The notes beneath the pieces are model-generated. The model was not told the DNA's origin. It saw only the letters and a list, made by a program, of their open reading frames with translations, and did no database searches. 55,417 nt of DNA from an uncultured Acidimicrobiales bacterium (lineage in GTDB: Bacteria > Actinomycetota > Acidimicrobiia > Acidimicrobiales > SZUA-35): NCBI GenBank assembly GCA_938009905.1, contig CALLGK010000193.1:1-55417 (forward strand). Reading direction: 5' to 3'. The position numbers and the translations under genes are program-made. Each line of letters opens with the position of its first letter. Position 1 is the stretch's first letter. Of the stretch, positions 18,034 through 25,463 are shown one piece after another.

Positions 18034-19239
18034 TTACCCAGCAGCGGCCACAAGCTCACAGAAGCGGGCGATCTCCTCGTCGGTGTTGTAATAGTGCACC
18101 GAGCTGCGGACGAGCGGCAGCTCAGTCGCACCCTGGCTGACTTGCCAAACGCTGGCCACAGCCTGACTGACGTTGATGCCTCTGCTCCTGGCATCGTCGC
18201 GAAAGGCCAGCGAATCAACGCCATCGATCGAGAACGTAACGATGCCGCATTTGTTGACCCCTTGGTCGTGCACCGTCACACCGCTGATCGAGTCGAGCTC
18301 CGTGCGGAGCCGCGTGGCCAGCCCAACCACTCGTTCTTCAATGACGTCGAGACCAATGGAGTTGGCGTACTGGAGAGCCACGCCGAGGCCAGCCTTACCG
18401 GCAAACGACGTCTCAAACAGCTCGAACCGCTTCGCCGTTGGCTGCAACTGATAGTCGTGAGCCTCAGTCCAGTCTGCTGAATAGCCGTCAATGAACTGGG
18501 GCTGGTTCAACTCGTCCATGACTGACGAACGGACGTAGAGCAAGCCTGTGCCCCGTGGGCCTCGAAGAAACTTGCGACCGGTGAGCGACATCAGGTCGCA
18601 CTGCAACTCATTGACATCCACCGGCATCTGGCCAGCTGACTGACAAGCGTCCAACAAATAGAGGCTGCCGTTGGCCTTGGCCAGCGCGCCGATCTCGGCA
18701 GCCGGATTGACCAAGCCCGAGCTTGTTGGGACGTGCGTGAGCGCCACTAGCTTCACCCGCTCGTCGAGCACCTCGGCCACCTGGGCCACGTCGATCTGGC
18801 CGTGCTCGTCGTCTGGCACCACGATCACCTCCACCCCACGCCGCTGGGCTTGCATGAGTCCGAATGCGTTCGAGACATATTCGGCGTTGCCCGTCACCAC
18901 GCGATCACCAGCCGCAACGGGAACCGAGGTGAACGCACGCCACCAGGCTTCAGACGCGTTCGAGGTCAGCGCCAGCTCTGACGGCAAGCACCCAAACATC
19001 TGGGCGCCGGCTCGATACACCTCGTTGAGCTGGTCGGCCCGATCGTCGACCGACTCGTACCCGCCAACGGACGCCTCGTGTTTGAGAAATTCAACCGTCG
19101 TGTCGAGCACGACGGTTGGTGGGAGCGCGGCCCCTGCGTTGTTGAAGTGAAGCACCTGTTCACACGCCGGCGTCTCGGATCGGATGAGGTCGATATCGAA
19201 CGGCGAGCGGGTGGACGATGCGCTTGAGGGGACGGCCAT
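18034..19239 (-). CDS. Class V aminotransferase / cysteine desulfurase-like PLP enzyme
   Basis: 401 residues. LHFNNAGAALPP is the typical start of fold-type I class V enzymes; ALTSNASEAWWRAF binds phosphate; LYLLDACQSAG contains the PLP-nitrogen aspartate; SLTGRKFLRGPRGTGLLYV carries the Schiff-base lysine. The family includes SufS-like desulfurases, isopenicillin-epimerase-like and EgtE-like lyases. None of the Suf or Egt genes is adjacent, so the substrate is open. The ATG at 19239 is chosen because residues before it lack family character and TAGGCT lies seven bases upstream (19247-19252). Confidence 0.82.
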   Translation of the reverse strand: MAVPSSASSTRSPFDIDLIRSETPACEQVLHFNNAGAALPPTVVLDTTVEFLKHEASVGGYESVDDRADQLNEVYRAGAQMFGCLPSELALTSNASEAWWRAFTSVPVAAGDRVVTGNAEYVSNAFGLMQAQRRGVEVIVVPDDEHGQIDVAQVAEVLDERVKLVALTHVPTSSGLVNPAAEIGALAKANGSLYLLDACQSAGQMPVDVNELQCDLMSLTGRKFLRGPRGTGLLYVRSSVMDELNQPQFIDGYSADWTEAHDYQLQPTAKRFELFETSFAGKAGLGVALQYANSIGLDVIEERVVGLATRLRTELDSISGVTVHDQGVNKCGIVTFSIDGVDSLAFRDDARSRGINVSQAVASVWQVSQGATELPLVRSSVHYYNTDEEIARFCELVAAAG

Positions 19240-19402
19240 GAGGCGAAGCCTATGCACCACTCGGGGGTCCAATGGGCCGACATTGGCATCAACTCGCGTC
19301 GATCGACACGGTGGCTTCGCCTGCATCCACCACCGCTCAGCCTCGGCGTGCGATAGTTGCCCGAAGTCACGCTGGGAGAGATGCACCCCTTGTGGGTTTC
19401 GC

Positions 19403-19463
19403 GGTGGAAAACTCGTGGACAACTCACCCACTCCTGCGGACAAGAAAGAATTCCTGCGGATAA
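19403..19463. promoter_or_regulatory. Phased boxes resembling DnaA/operator sites
   Basis: Three same-direction nonamers, CGTGGACAA (19414-19422), TGCGGACAA (19435-19443) and TGCGGATAA (19455-19463), lie 21 and 20 bases apart, two helical turns. Read on the minus strand they are TTGTCCACG, TTGTCCGCA and TTATCCGCA, each one base from the DnaA box types TTGTCCACA/TTATCCACA. A weaker match (GGTGGAAAA) starts at 19403. The last two are part of a 12-base direct repeat TCCTGCGGAYAA. They end about 23 bases before the -35 of the RNA promoter. Confidence 0.5.
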
Positions 19464-19486
19464 CCATGGGGATTCAGAAAAAGTCC

Positions 19487-19515
19487 TTGACCTGGGAAAA
19501 CGCAGGCCGCATAGT
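19487..19515 (+). promoter_or_regulatory. Predicted sigma-70-type promoter of the structured RNA
   Basis: TTGACC at 19487-19492 is a near-consensus -35, followed by a 17-base spacer and CATAGT at 19510-19515 as -10. Transcription would start near 19521-19523. It has no open reading frame with coding character downstream, but strong helices. Confidence 0.6.
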
Positions 19516-19521
19516 GCTCCT

Positions 19522-20054
19522 CAGCCAAGCGAAACGGCCAACGGAAACACTCCACAGGCACCGCACCAGACCAACCGAGCAATCGGGGACGGACGGTCCG
19601 GAACACTGCGGAACGATCCAGAGGAAACGCCGCTCGGTTAGGTGTGAGATTCACCTTGTTCCCTCAGTTCACCCTCACCGGCGAATCGTGGGAACACCGG
19701 TATCACCGGAGGCTTCGGCCGACGCTGGAACCGGTTCGGCACCCAATGGGTGGTCAGAACGAATGTGTTGAGGCGAAGGGTCAAACCGGAGCAGAAGCAC
19801 AGGAAGACTGGCAACTCGGGCGCCACTCCCGAAGGCGAAGACAACCTGCTTGCAGGGCGTCAGACACCGGAAGGAAAACGCACACTGCCCGCCAACCGAG
19901 CGGACGCAAGTCCAAACGGATGACGGGCAGTGATCAACAGTCGGGCAGACGGTACTGCCGGAACGTTCGACTGTGGTGGATACTCAACCGAACTCGACAC
20001 CCCCGCCTCGGGACCAGCGAAAGCCGGAAACGAGCGGGGGTGTCTTCCATTTTT
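19522..20054 (+). ncRNA. Candidate structured non-coding RNA (~530 nt), family not recognised
   Basis: The stretch has a promoter, many local helices and a terminator but no convincing protein. Helices seen: CCGA-GCAA-TCGG (19575-19586); AGGTG/CACCT (19640-19656); GGC-TTCG-GCC (19711-19720) inside ACCGGT/ACCGGT (19696-19701 with 19730-19735); CACCC-AAT-GGGTG (19740-19752); TCGGG/CCCGA (19816-19832); CCTG/CAGG (19845-19856); a 9-bp stem CACTGCCCG/CGGGCAGTG (19883-19891 with 19924-19932) holding GGAC-GCAA-GTCC (19902-19913); CAGTCG/CGACTG (19938-19973) holding GGCAG/CTGCC; and the 3' stem (19996-20044). AACCGAGC occurs twice (19573-19580 and 19894-19901), and both can pair with GCTCGGTT (19632-19639), so two alternative folds or a pseudoknot are possible. 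I find no RNase P, tmRNA, 6S, SRP or known riboswitch consensus. Confidence 0.6.
19996..20054 (+). terminator. Intrinsic terminator at the 3' end of the structured RNA
   Basis: GACACCCCCG (19996-20005) pairs with CGGGGGTGTC (20035-20044); CTCG/CGAG extends the stem after one bulged C, and an inner hairpin is capped by a GAAA loop (20019-20022). TTCCA and five T (20050-20054) follow. It lies 37 bases before the next start codon. Confidence 0.75.
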
Positions 20055-20078
20055 GCGTCGGCCAGTACCGGTGGGGTC

Positions 20079-20084
20079 TAGATT
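20079..20084 (+). promoter_or_regulatory. Leaderless -10 element TAGATT
   Basis: TAGATT ends six bases before the ATG at 20091 and no Shine-Dalgarno sequence is present, so the mRNA likely starts at or next to the start codon. It comes after the terminator of the structured RNA, making the oxidase gene an independent unit. Confidence 0.5.
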
Positions 20085-20090
20085 CTGCAG

Positions 20091-21314
20091 ATGGCCACCC
20101 AGGGGTTTGATCTTGCGATTGTCGGCCTCGGGCTGATTGGCAGTGGAGCCACTCGCCATGCCGCCATTGCCGGCGTTGGCTCGGTCGTCGGCATCGGCCC
20201 ATCGGAACCCGTCGACTGGGCGACGCACGACGGCCCCTTTGCCAGCCACTACGACAGCGGTCGCATCACCAGGCGGCTTGATGCGAAGCGTGAGTGGGCG
20301 GTTCTTGCCGCCCGTGCCATCGATCAATACCCGATCATCGAAGCGGCAAGCGGCATTCGGTTTCATGACCCCTGCGGACTCATGTTCGTCCGAAACGACG
20401 AAGCCGGCATCGCAAACCAGCGGGCCGTCGCAGACCAACTCGACATTCCGATCACGATCGAAGGGTCGGAACAGAGGCGAGCCTCGCTTCCCCACCTGCA
20501 CTTTCCAGATGGCTACACCACGCTGCACGAGCCAGCCCCTGCTGGCGCCGTCGATCCGCGGAAGCTCGTCGCCGCCCAGCTGAGTGCGGCCCGCAATGCT
20601 GGCGCTGCGACGGTTGACGATGTCGTCGAACAGATTGAAACGATCGACAACGCGTTTCACCTGACGCTTCGCTCGTCTGCTGAACCGATCGTGGCATCGA
20701 AGGTGATCGTTGCGGCTGGCGCCTACGGCAACTCGCTCTTGCCCTCCACTCATCTGGCCGCCGCTGTTCGGCCAGAGGCCATTGTGAAGGGCGAGGTGAG
20801 CGAGGAGACGGCGCGTTCGCTCGAGATGCCCTCGTTCATTTATCTGCTCGACAACGACCTTCTCGACGACGTCTACGTGGTGCCGCCGACGAAGTATCCC
20901 GACGGCAAGTGGTACATCAAAATCGGTGGCTCACGGGCCGGCGCGGCTGCGGTTGCCGATGCCAACGACCTCTCGGGTTGGATGCAGGGCAACACAGCCG
21001 AGGAGCAGATTGATGCCATGCGCGACGTGTTGACATCGGTGTTGGCCGACGTCGAGTTCATCTCGTGGAGTGCCAAGCCCTGCCTCATCACCGACACGAC
21101 AAGCGATCTACCGTTTGTCGACATGGTGGCGCCGGGTCTCACCGCTGTGTTTGGCGGAAACGGGCACGCGGCGAAGAGCTCAGACGCGCTTGGCGCACTG
21201 GCGGCCACGCTGGCCATCGAGGGCCGTTGGACGGATGCAGAACTTGATGCGTCAGCGTTTGCGGCAGTGCACGGCACCTACCAACCGCCCACAGGCAGCC
21301 GCCACGGAAACTGA
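20091..21314 (+). CDS. FAD-dependent amine/amino-acid oxidase (DAO family)
   Basis: 407 residues. FDLAIVGLGLIGSGATRHAAIAG is the FAD-binding GxGxxG helix and KVIVAAGAYGNSLLP is the second FAD-contact segment. GHAAKSSDALGALAA near the end is the C-terminal FAD motif. It most resembles sarcosine oxidase / N-methyltryptophan oxidase-type members, which oxidise secondary amines or amino acids to imines with O2. The stop codon lies inside the first unit of a 21-base tandem repeat (21295-21357). Its neighbour on the right is alanine dehydrogenase, so amino-acid catabolism fits. Confidence 0.8.
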   Translation: MATQGFDLAIVGLGLIGSGATRHAAIAGVGSVVGIGPSEPVDWATHDGPFASHYDSGRITRRLDAKREWAVLAARAIDQYPIIEAASGIRFHDPCGLMFVRNDEAGIANQRAVADQLDIPITIEGSEQRRASLPHLHFPDGYTTLHEPAPAGAVDPRKLVAAQLSAARNAGAATVDDVVEQIETIDNAFHLTLRSSAEPIVASKVIVAAGAYGNSLLPSTHLAAAVRPEAIVKGEVSEETARSLEMPSFIYLLDNDLLDDVYVVPPTKYPDGKWYIKIGGSRAGAAAVADANDLSGWMQGNTAEEQIDAMRDVLTSVLADVEFISWSAKPCLITDTTSDLPFVDMVAPGLTAVFGGNGHAAKSSDALGALAATLAIEGRWTDAELDASAFAAVHGTYQPPTGSRHGN

Positions 21315-21357
21315 GCCAGCCGCCACGGAAACTGAGGCAGCCGCCACGGGAACTGAG
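21295..21357. repeat. 21-base tandem repeat, three units
   Basis: Units start at 21295, 21316 and 21337 and share CAGCCGCCACGG(A/G)AACTGAG. Since 21 is a multiple of three, every unit carries an in-frame TGA for the DAO-type oxidase; the first (21312-21314) is the stop codon. The units differ at one or two positions, so the array may be a recent slippage product. Confidence 0.85.
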
Positions 21358-21383
21358 CCGGCGCCGCAGTGAAGGAGCGGGTT

Positions 21384-22499
21384 TTACCCGAGCGCAGTCA
21401 GCGGTTCGACGTAGTCGTAGTCGAGCGCCTTGGCCACGGCCAGTTCGGTGACCTTGCCATCGATCACGTTGAGTCCGTTGAGCAAGTGCGCGTCGCCCTT
21501 CAGCGCAGCGGGAGCACCCTTGTCGGCAAGATCCAACACAAACGGAAGCGTCGAGTTGTTGAGGGCGTAGGTCGACGTCTTCGGCACGGCGCCGGGCATG
21601 TTGGCAACGCAGTAGTGCACGACGTCGTCGACCACATAGGTGGGGTCAGCGTGCGTCGTGGGCCGCGACGTTTCCATGCAGCCGCCCTGATCGATCGCAA
21701 CATCGACTAGAACTGAACCAGCGCGCATCTTCTTGACGTTGTCGGCGGTCACGAGGCGGGGGGCACGCGCACCTTTGACGAGGACGGCGCCGACGACAAC
21801 GTCGGCGTCCTCGACGAGCTCTTCGAGCGAGGCGGTGGTCGAGTAGATCGGCTTGATCGCGGTGCCGAATCGGGCAGACAGCTCATCGAGCACATCGAGG
21901 TTGCGATCGAGGATTGACACATCAGCTCCGAGGCCGATCGCCATCTCGGCCGCGTGCGAGCCAACGACGCCGCCGCCGATCACCACGACCTTGGCGGGGG
22001 CAACGCCGGGAACGCCGCCCATCAACAAACCTGCTCCACCGTTGGGCGCTTCGAGTGCATTGGCCGCAGCCTGAATCGACATCCGACCGGCCACCTTCGA
22101 CATGGGGGCCAACAACGGAAGACCCCCGGCTCGATCGGTGACTGTCTCGTAGGCGATACAGGTTGCTCCGCTCGAAACAAGATCGCTGGTCTGCTCGGCG
22201 TCGGGAGCAAGGTGGAGGTAGGTGAACAACACGTGGTCGGGGCGAAGCATGGCTCGCTCGATCGCCTGTGGCTCCTTGACCTTGACGATCATGGTTGCGA
22301 ACTCGAACACCTCGGTGGCATCAGCACCGATCACTGCACCGGCAGCCACGTAGTCCGCATCAGCCGCTCCGATGCCGACACCGGCATTGGATTGCACCAT
22401 CACGTCGTGGCCACGCGCAATGAGCTCGCGAACGCTCGTGGGGGTGAGCCCTACTCGCTGTTCGAGCGTCTTGATTTCGGTTGGTACGCCGACCCGCAT
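21384..22499 (-). CDS. ald: Alanine dehydrogenase
   Basis: 371 residues, the full length of Ald. MRVGVPTEIKTLEQRVGLTP is the canonical start, MVKVKEPQ and LFTYLHLAPD follow, and the NAD-binding Rossmann motif is VVVIGGGVVGSHAAEMAIGLGADV. The active-site lysine and histidine lie in VKVKEP and YLHLAPD. It converts L-alanine and NAD+ reversibly to pyruvate and ammonium in the cytoplasm. The ATG at 22499 is chosen because it matches family starts; a longer frame has no homologous residues. The divergent Lrp-type regulator (22646) and shared repeats suggest alanine-responsive control. Confidence 0.95.
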   Translation of the reverse strand: MRVGVPTEIKTLEQRVGLTPTSVRELIARGHDVMVQSNAGVGIGAADADYVAAGAVIGADATEVFEFATMIVKVKEPQAIERAMLRPDHVLFTYLHLAPDAEQTSDLVSSGATCIAYETVTDRAGGLPLLAPMSKVAGRMSIQAAANALEAPNGGAGLLMGGVPGVAPAKVVVIGGGVVGSHAAEMAIGLGADVSILDRNLDVLDELSARFGTAIKPIYSTTASLEELVEDADVVVGAVLVKGARAPRLVTADNVKKMRAGSVLVDVAIDQGGCMETSRPTTHADPTYVVDDVVHYCVANMPGAVPKTSTYALNNSTLPFVLDLADKGAPAALKGDAHLLNGLNVIDGKVTELAVAKALDYDYVEPLTALG

Positions 22500-22565
22500 G
22501 TGATGCTCCAATCGCTGGTGTTCTGTGCCCTTCATCGACTCTGCCAGATATTGGCTTGAACACGA

Positions 22566-22635
22566 TTGCGAAATCACCGAATCAGAGCATCTGATTCGCA
22601 AGATCTGGTTGCAAATTCATATCTATTCGCAAGAT
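22566..22635. promoter_or_regulatory. Lrp/AsnC-type operator in the ald-lrp intergenic region
   Basis: Three copies of the heptamer TTCGCAA lie here: inverted at 22566-22572 (TTGCGAA) and direct at 22595-22601 and 22626-22632. The last two are part of an 11-base repeat ATTCGCAAGAT. Spacings are 29 and 31 bases, about three helical turns, as expected when an octameric Lrp-type protein wraps DNA. Confidence 0.65.
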
Positions 22636-22645
22636 ACTTGCGTGC

Positions 22646-23107
22646 ATGAACATAGATGCTGCTGATCGAACCATTCTTGAGCGGCTCCAGACCGATGGAC
22701 GGATCACGAACACCGAACTCGCCGAGCACGTCGGTCTCTCTCCGTCAGCGTGTCTCCGCCGGGTGCGAGCGCTCGAAGAAGCCAACGTGATCGAAGGCTA
22801 CGCAGCACTCATTAACCCGACGGCGGTCGACCGAGCCACCACTGTGTGGGTCGAGATTTCCGTCATCAGCCAGGAAGAGAGCATCCTCGACGAATTCGAA
22901 GCTGAGGTGGTGCAACATCCGGCGGTCCGCACCTGCCATTTGATGGCTGGAGACTTCGACTACCTGGTGCGGGTGGAGGTGGCAGACGTACCCGACTACG
23001 AGAAGATCCACCGGACCCACCTCGCACTACTCCCCCATGTGAATCGCATTCGGTCCAGCTTCTCGTTGCGTTCGATCTGTGATCGAACCGCCTACGAGCT
23101 GGCGTGA
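22646..23107 (+). CDS. Lrp/AsnC family transcriptional regulator of ald
   Basis: 153 residues. An N-terminal winged helix-turn-helix (DRTILERLQTDGRITNTELAEHVGLSPSACLRRVRALEE) is followed by the RAM ligand-binding domain (VRTCHLMAGDFDYLVRVEVADVPDYEKIHRTHL). Lrp proteins sense amino acids and form octamers. Divergent pairing with alanine dehydrogenase is the arrangement of the mycobacterial AldR-ald locus, which makes control by alanine very likely. GATACT at 22633-22638 lies seven bases before the ATG, overlapping the last TTCGCAA box, so the protein could repress itself. Confidence 0.9.
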   Translation: MNIDAADRTILERLQTDGRITNTELAEHVGLSPSACLRRVRALEEANVIEGYAALINPTAVDRATTVWVEISVISQEESILDEFEAEVVQHPAVRTCHLMAGDFDYLVRVEVADVPDYEKIHRTHLALLPHVNRIRSSFSLRSICDRTAYELA

Positions 23108-23126
23108 CGTTTGGCCCGGCCGCTGC

Positions 23127-24365
23127 TCAGACGTGCAGCAGTCGTAGGGCCGCCCCGAGCAACACGTCGGCCCCTCGAGTCGCTTCGTCTGGTTCGATCG
23201 ATTCTGCCTCGTTGTGTGAGAGACCATCGGCGCACGGGATGAAGATCATCGATGTGGGCGCCAGCTTGGCGACGTAACAGGCGTCGTGTCCTGCGCCAGA
23301 CACCATGCGCTCGTGGCTGTAGCCGAGGGCATCGACTGACTGCTGAACTGAGGCCACACAGTCACCGTCGAAGGTGATCGGGGCTGAGTCGTTGTCGAGC
23401 GCGATCGAGAATCCGATCTGGTGCGTCTCGCACGCGGCGGCAATGGCATCGCGCACCGCCTGCTCCATCCCGTCGAGTACTTCTCGGTCAGGGTGCCGAA
23501 GATCGAGCGAGAACGTGATCGATTCCGGCACGGTGTTTGGCGACACCGGAACACTTCGGAACTGCGCTGTCGTTGCCCTGGCCCACGGGGCTTGATCACC
23601 GGCAACCGAATAGATGGCGGACAAGATCTCGGCGAGCGCCCGCGACGGATCTTTACGACCGTCCATTGGCGTTGGCCCAGCATGAGCCGGGAAACCCTCC
23701 AGCTTGATCGTGAACCACCGAAGCCCCTGCACGCCCGTGACCACGCCGATCTCGGTGGCTGAACCCTCAAGGATCGGACCCTGCTCAATGTGGAGCTCGA
23801 GATAGTGGCCAACTGGACGGCCGAACTCAAGCGGCCCAGCCCAGTCCAGGCGATCGAGCTCCTCGCCGACCGTGATGCCCTTCTCGTCGGTGATCGATCG
23901 GACTTCCTCCAGTTCCATCACCCCAGCCCACACACCAGACCCCATCATCGAACGGGAGAATCGCGAGCCTTCCTCGTTGGTCCACACCGCAACTTCGACC
24001 GGGCTGTCGGTCTCGATGCCGTTGTCGTTGAGCGTCTCAACCACCTCAAGCCCAGCGAGCACCCCGTACACGCCATCGAACCGCCCGCCGGTTGGCTGGG
24101 TGTCGAGATGGCTCCCCATCATGAGCGGTGCTGCATCGGGGTTGCGTCCAGGTCGACGAGCAAACAAGTTGCCGACACCGTCTGTTGACAGCTCACACCC
24201 CGCTGCCTCGGCCCAGCTCGCAAACAGGGCGCGCCCAGCGGCGTCATCGTCCGAGAGCGCTTGACGGTTCGAGCCACCAGCTGCCGTTGGCGCAACCTGG
24301 GCCATGTCCATCAGACGAGACCACAGTCGTTCGCCGTTCGTACGCATCGGGTCGGTGGTGCTCAT
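23127..24365 (-). CDS. Zn-dependent N-carbamoyl-L-amino-acid hydrolase / allantoate amidohydrolase family
   Basis: 412 residues, M20 peptidase-like. MMGSHLDTQPTGGRFDGVYGVLAGLEV contains the first zinc ligands and catalytic Asp, WTNEEGSRFSRSMMGS the catalytic Glu, LELHIEQGPILEGSATEIGVVTGVQG the third part, and SGAGHDACYVAKLAPTSMIFIPCADGLSHNEAE the last histidines. Such enzymes hydrolyse N-carbamoyl amino acids, allantoate or ureidopropionate, releasing CO2 and ammonia, the final step of hydantoin or pyrimidine breakdown. Which of these it uses is open. GATTCT at 24372-24377 is six bases before the ATG. Confidence 0.88.
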   Translation of the reverse strand: MSTTDPMRTNGERLWSRLMDMAQVAPTAAGGSNRQALSDDDAAGRALFASWAEAAGCELSTDGVGNLFARRPGRNPDAAPLMMGSHLDTQPTGGRFDGVYGVLAGLEVVETLNDNGIETDSPVEVAVWTNEEGSRFSRSMMGSGVWAGVMELEEVRSITDEKGITVGEELDRLDWAGPLEFGRPVGHYLELHIEQGPILEGSATEIGVVTGVQGLRWFTIKLEGFPAHAGPTPMDGRKDPSRALAEILSAIYSVAGDQAPWARATTAQFRSVPVSPNTVPESITFSLDLRHPDREVLDGMEQAVRDAIAAACETHQIGFSIALDNDSAPITFDGDCVASVQQSVDALGYSHERMVSGAGHDACYVAKLAPTSMIFIPCADGLSHNEAESIEPDEATRGADVLLGAALRLLHV

Positions 24366-24424
24366 CGGTCCAGAATCACCGCTCCAAATGAGGTCCGCAA
24401 GCCAAGGCTTGCCACAATCAGGAC

Positions 24425-25387
24425 ATGCATCGACTCGAAGGCCCCTTCTACGACGACCTCAGCGTGGGCACCGTGCTCCCTTCGCTGCCATCGGCGACGC
24501 TCACGCAGGCTGACAATCTTGCCTATCGCGCCATCACGGGCGATGAGAACCGGCTCACCGCTGACGTTGCGGCCTACCAAGCGGCCAGCGGGTCATCTGG
24601 CGAACTCGCCAACCCAGGGCTCGTGTTTCAACTGTCGATGGGGCTCAGCACCAGCGCCACTCGTCACGCCATCGCCAACCTCTTCTACCGAGGCGTGCTC
24701 GTGAACCGGGCCGTCGAGATCGGCGAGACGATCTCAACCACAACCACGGTGCTTGGCATGTCAGACAGCAGGCCAAAGGGCGACCTCAACCGAGGCAAGG
24801 TGCTGCTCGGCATGGAGACAGTCGGCACCAACGGTCCGATCGCGTCGTATCAACGGTGCGCGCTTCTTCCCGCCCGGGGTGATGCTCCTGGGCACAGCGA
24901 CGATGTTGGCTCGGCCGACTCAGCCCCCGCTCCCGACTACGCGAGTGCCATCCCAACCGGTTGGGATCTTTCGGGCCTCGCCCCACTCGACTGGGAGGTC
25001 GGTTCCACGTTTGCCGACCCCATGTGGGACCACATCGACAATGCGCCAGGGTTCGCCCGCATGACGTTCAACCAAGCCATCGTGCACCGCAGTGCAACGG
25101 CGAGCGCGTACAACAAACGTTTGGTGTTTGGCGGCCACGTGATCGCGCTGGCTCAGGCCTCGCTGTCGCGCACGACACCCGGCATGGTCACCGTGCTCGG
25201 CTGGGGTCGATGCAACCACGTCGCCCCTGCGTTTGAGGGCGACCACGTGAGCTTTACCCACACGCTTGAAGCCGCGGAACCAGCGGGCGACGGCCACATG
25301 CTCACGATCCTCACCAAGGGTTACCGCGAGGATGAGGAAGGCCAGACCGAGCTACTCGACTGGCAGTCCGTCATCTACCACCGCTGA
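24425..25387 (+). CDS. MaoC-family hydratase with two hot-dog domains
   Basis: 320 residues. LEGPFYDDLSVGTVLPSLPSATLTQADNLAYRAITGDENRLTADVAAY is a MaoC-type hot-dog start with the D(4)N(R) motif, and NQAIVHRSATASAYNKRLVFGGHVIALAQASLSR is the second hot-dog with a histidine and conserved GGHV. The duplicated form is found in mesaconyl-CoA or enoyl-CoA hydratases. It probably hydrates an acyl-CoA double bond in the cytoplasm. CACAAT at 24413-24418 is six bases before the ATG. The enoyl-CoA hydratase gene (26007) nearby supports acyl-CoA metabolism. Confidence 0.75.
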   Translation: MHRLEGPFYDDLSVGTVLPSLPSATLTQADNLAYRAITGDENRLTADVAAYQAASGSSGELANPGLVFQLSMGLSTSATRHAIANLFYRGVLVNRAVEIGETISTTTTVLGMSDSRPKGDLNRGKVLLGMETVGTNGPIASYQRCALLPARGDAPGHSDDVGSADSAPAPDYASAIPTGWDLSGLAPLDWEVGSTFADPMWDHIDNAPGFARMTFNQAIVHRSATASAYNKRLVFGGHVIALAQASLSRTTPGMVTVLGWGRCNHVAPAFEGDHVSFTHTLEAAEPAGDGHMLTILTKGYREDEEGQTELLDWQSVIYHR

Positions 25388-25400
25388 GCGGTGTTGTTTG

Positions 25401-25451
25401 GCTACTCGCGATCCCGAACTCGCTCGAGCGTCGCTCGTCCCTCGCTCCGCG
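25401..25451 (+). repeat. 51-base dispersed repeat, copy 1 (inverted partner at 26810)
   Basis: This stretch is nearly the reverse complement of 26810-26860, with TCGCTCGTCCCTCGCT and CTACTCGCGATCC identical. Inside it GAGC-GTC-GCTC can form a small hairpin. It lies between the MaoC gene and ribH; the two copies enclose ribH and the enoyl-CoA hydratase. Confidence 0.75.
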
Positions 25452-25463
25452 TAACCTGAGCAG

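Noticed and set aside
19403-19463. A chromosomal replication origin at the DnaA-like boxes
   Set aside because: No dnaA, dnaN, rnpA or rpmH gene and no AT-rich unwinding region are close; the boxes sit directly before a promoter, so regulation is the simpler reading.
19644-20081. 145-codon open frame on the + strand inside the RNA candidate
   Set aside because: It runs through the terminator hairpin and is rich in Arg, Ser, Gln and Gly without any hydrophobic core or recognisable domain; the helices explain the sequence better. The opposite-strand frame (19860-20753) overlaps the oxidase gene and also lacks protein character.
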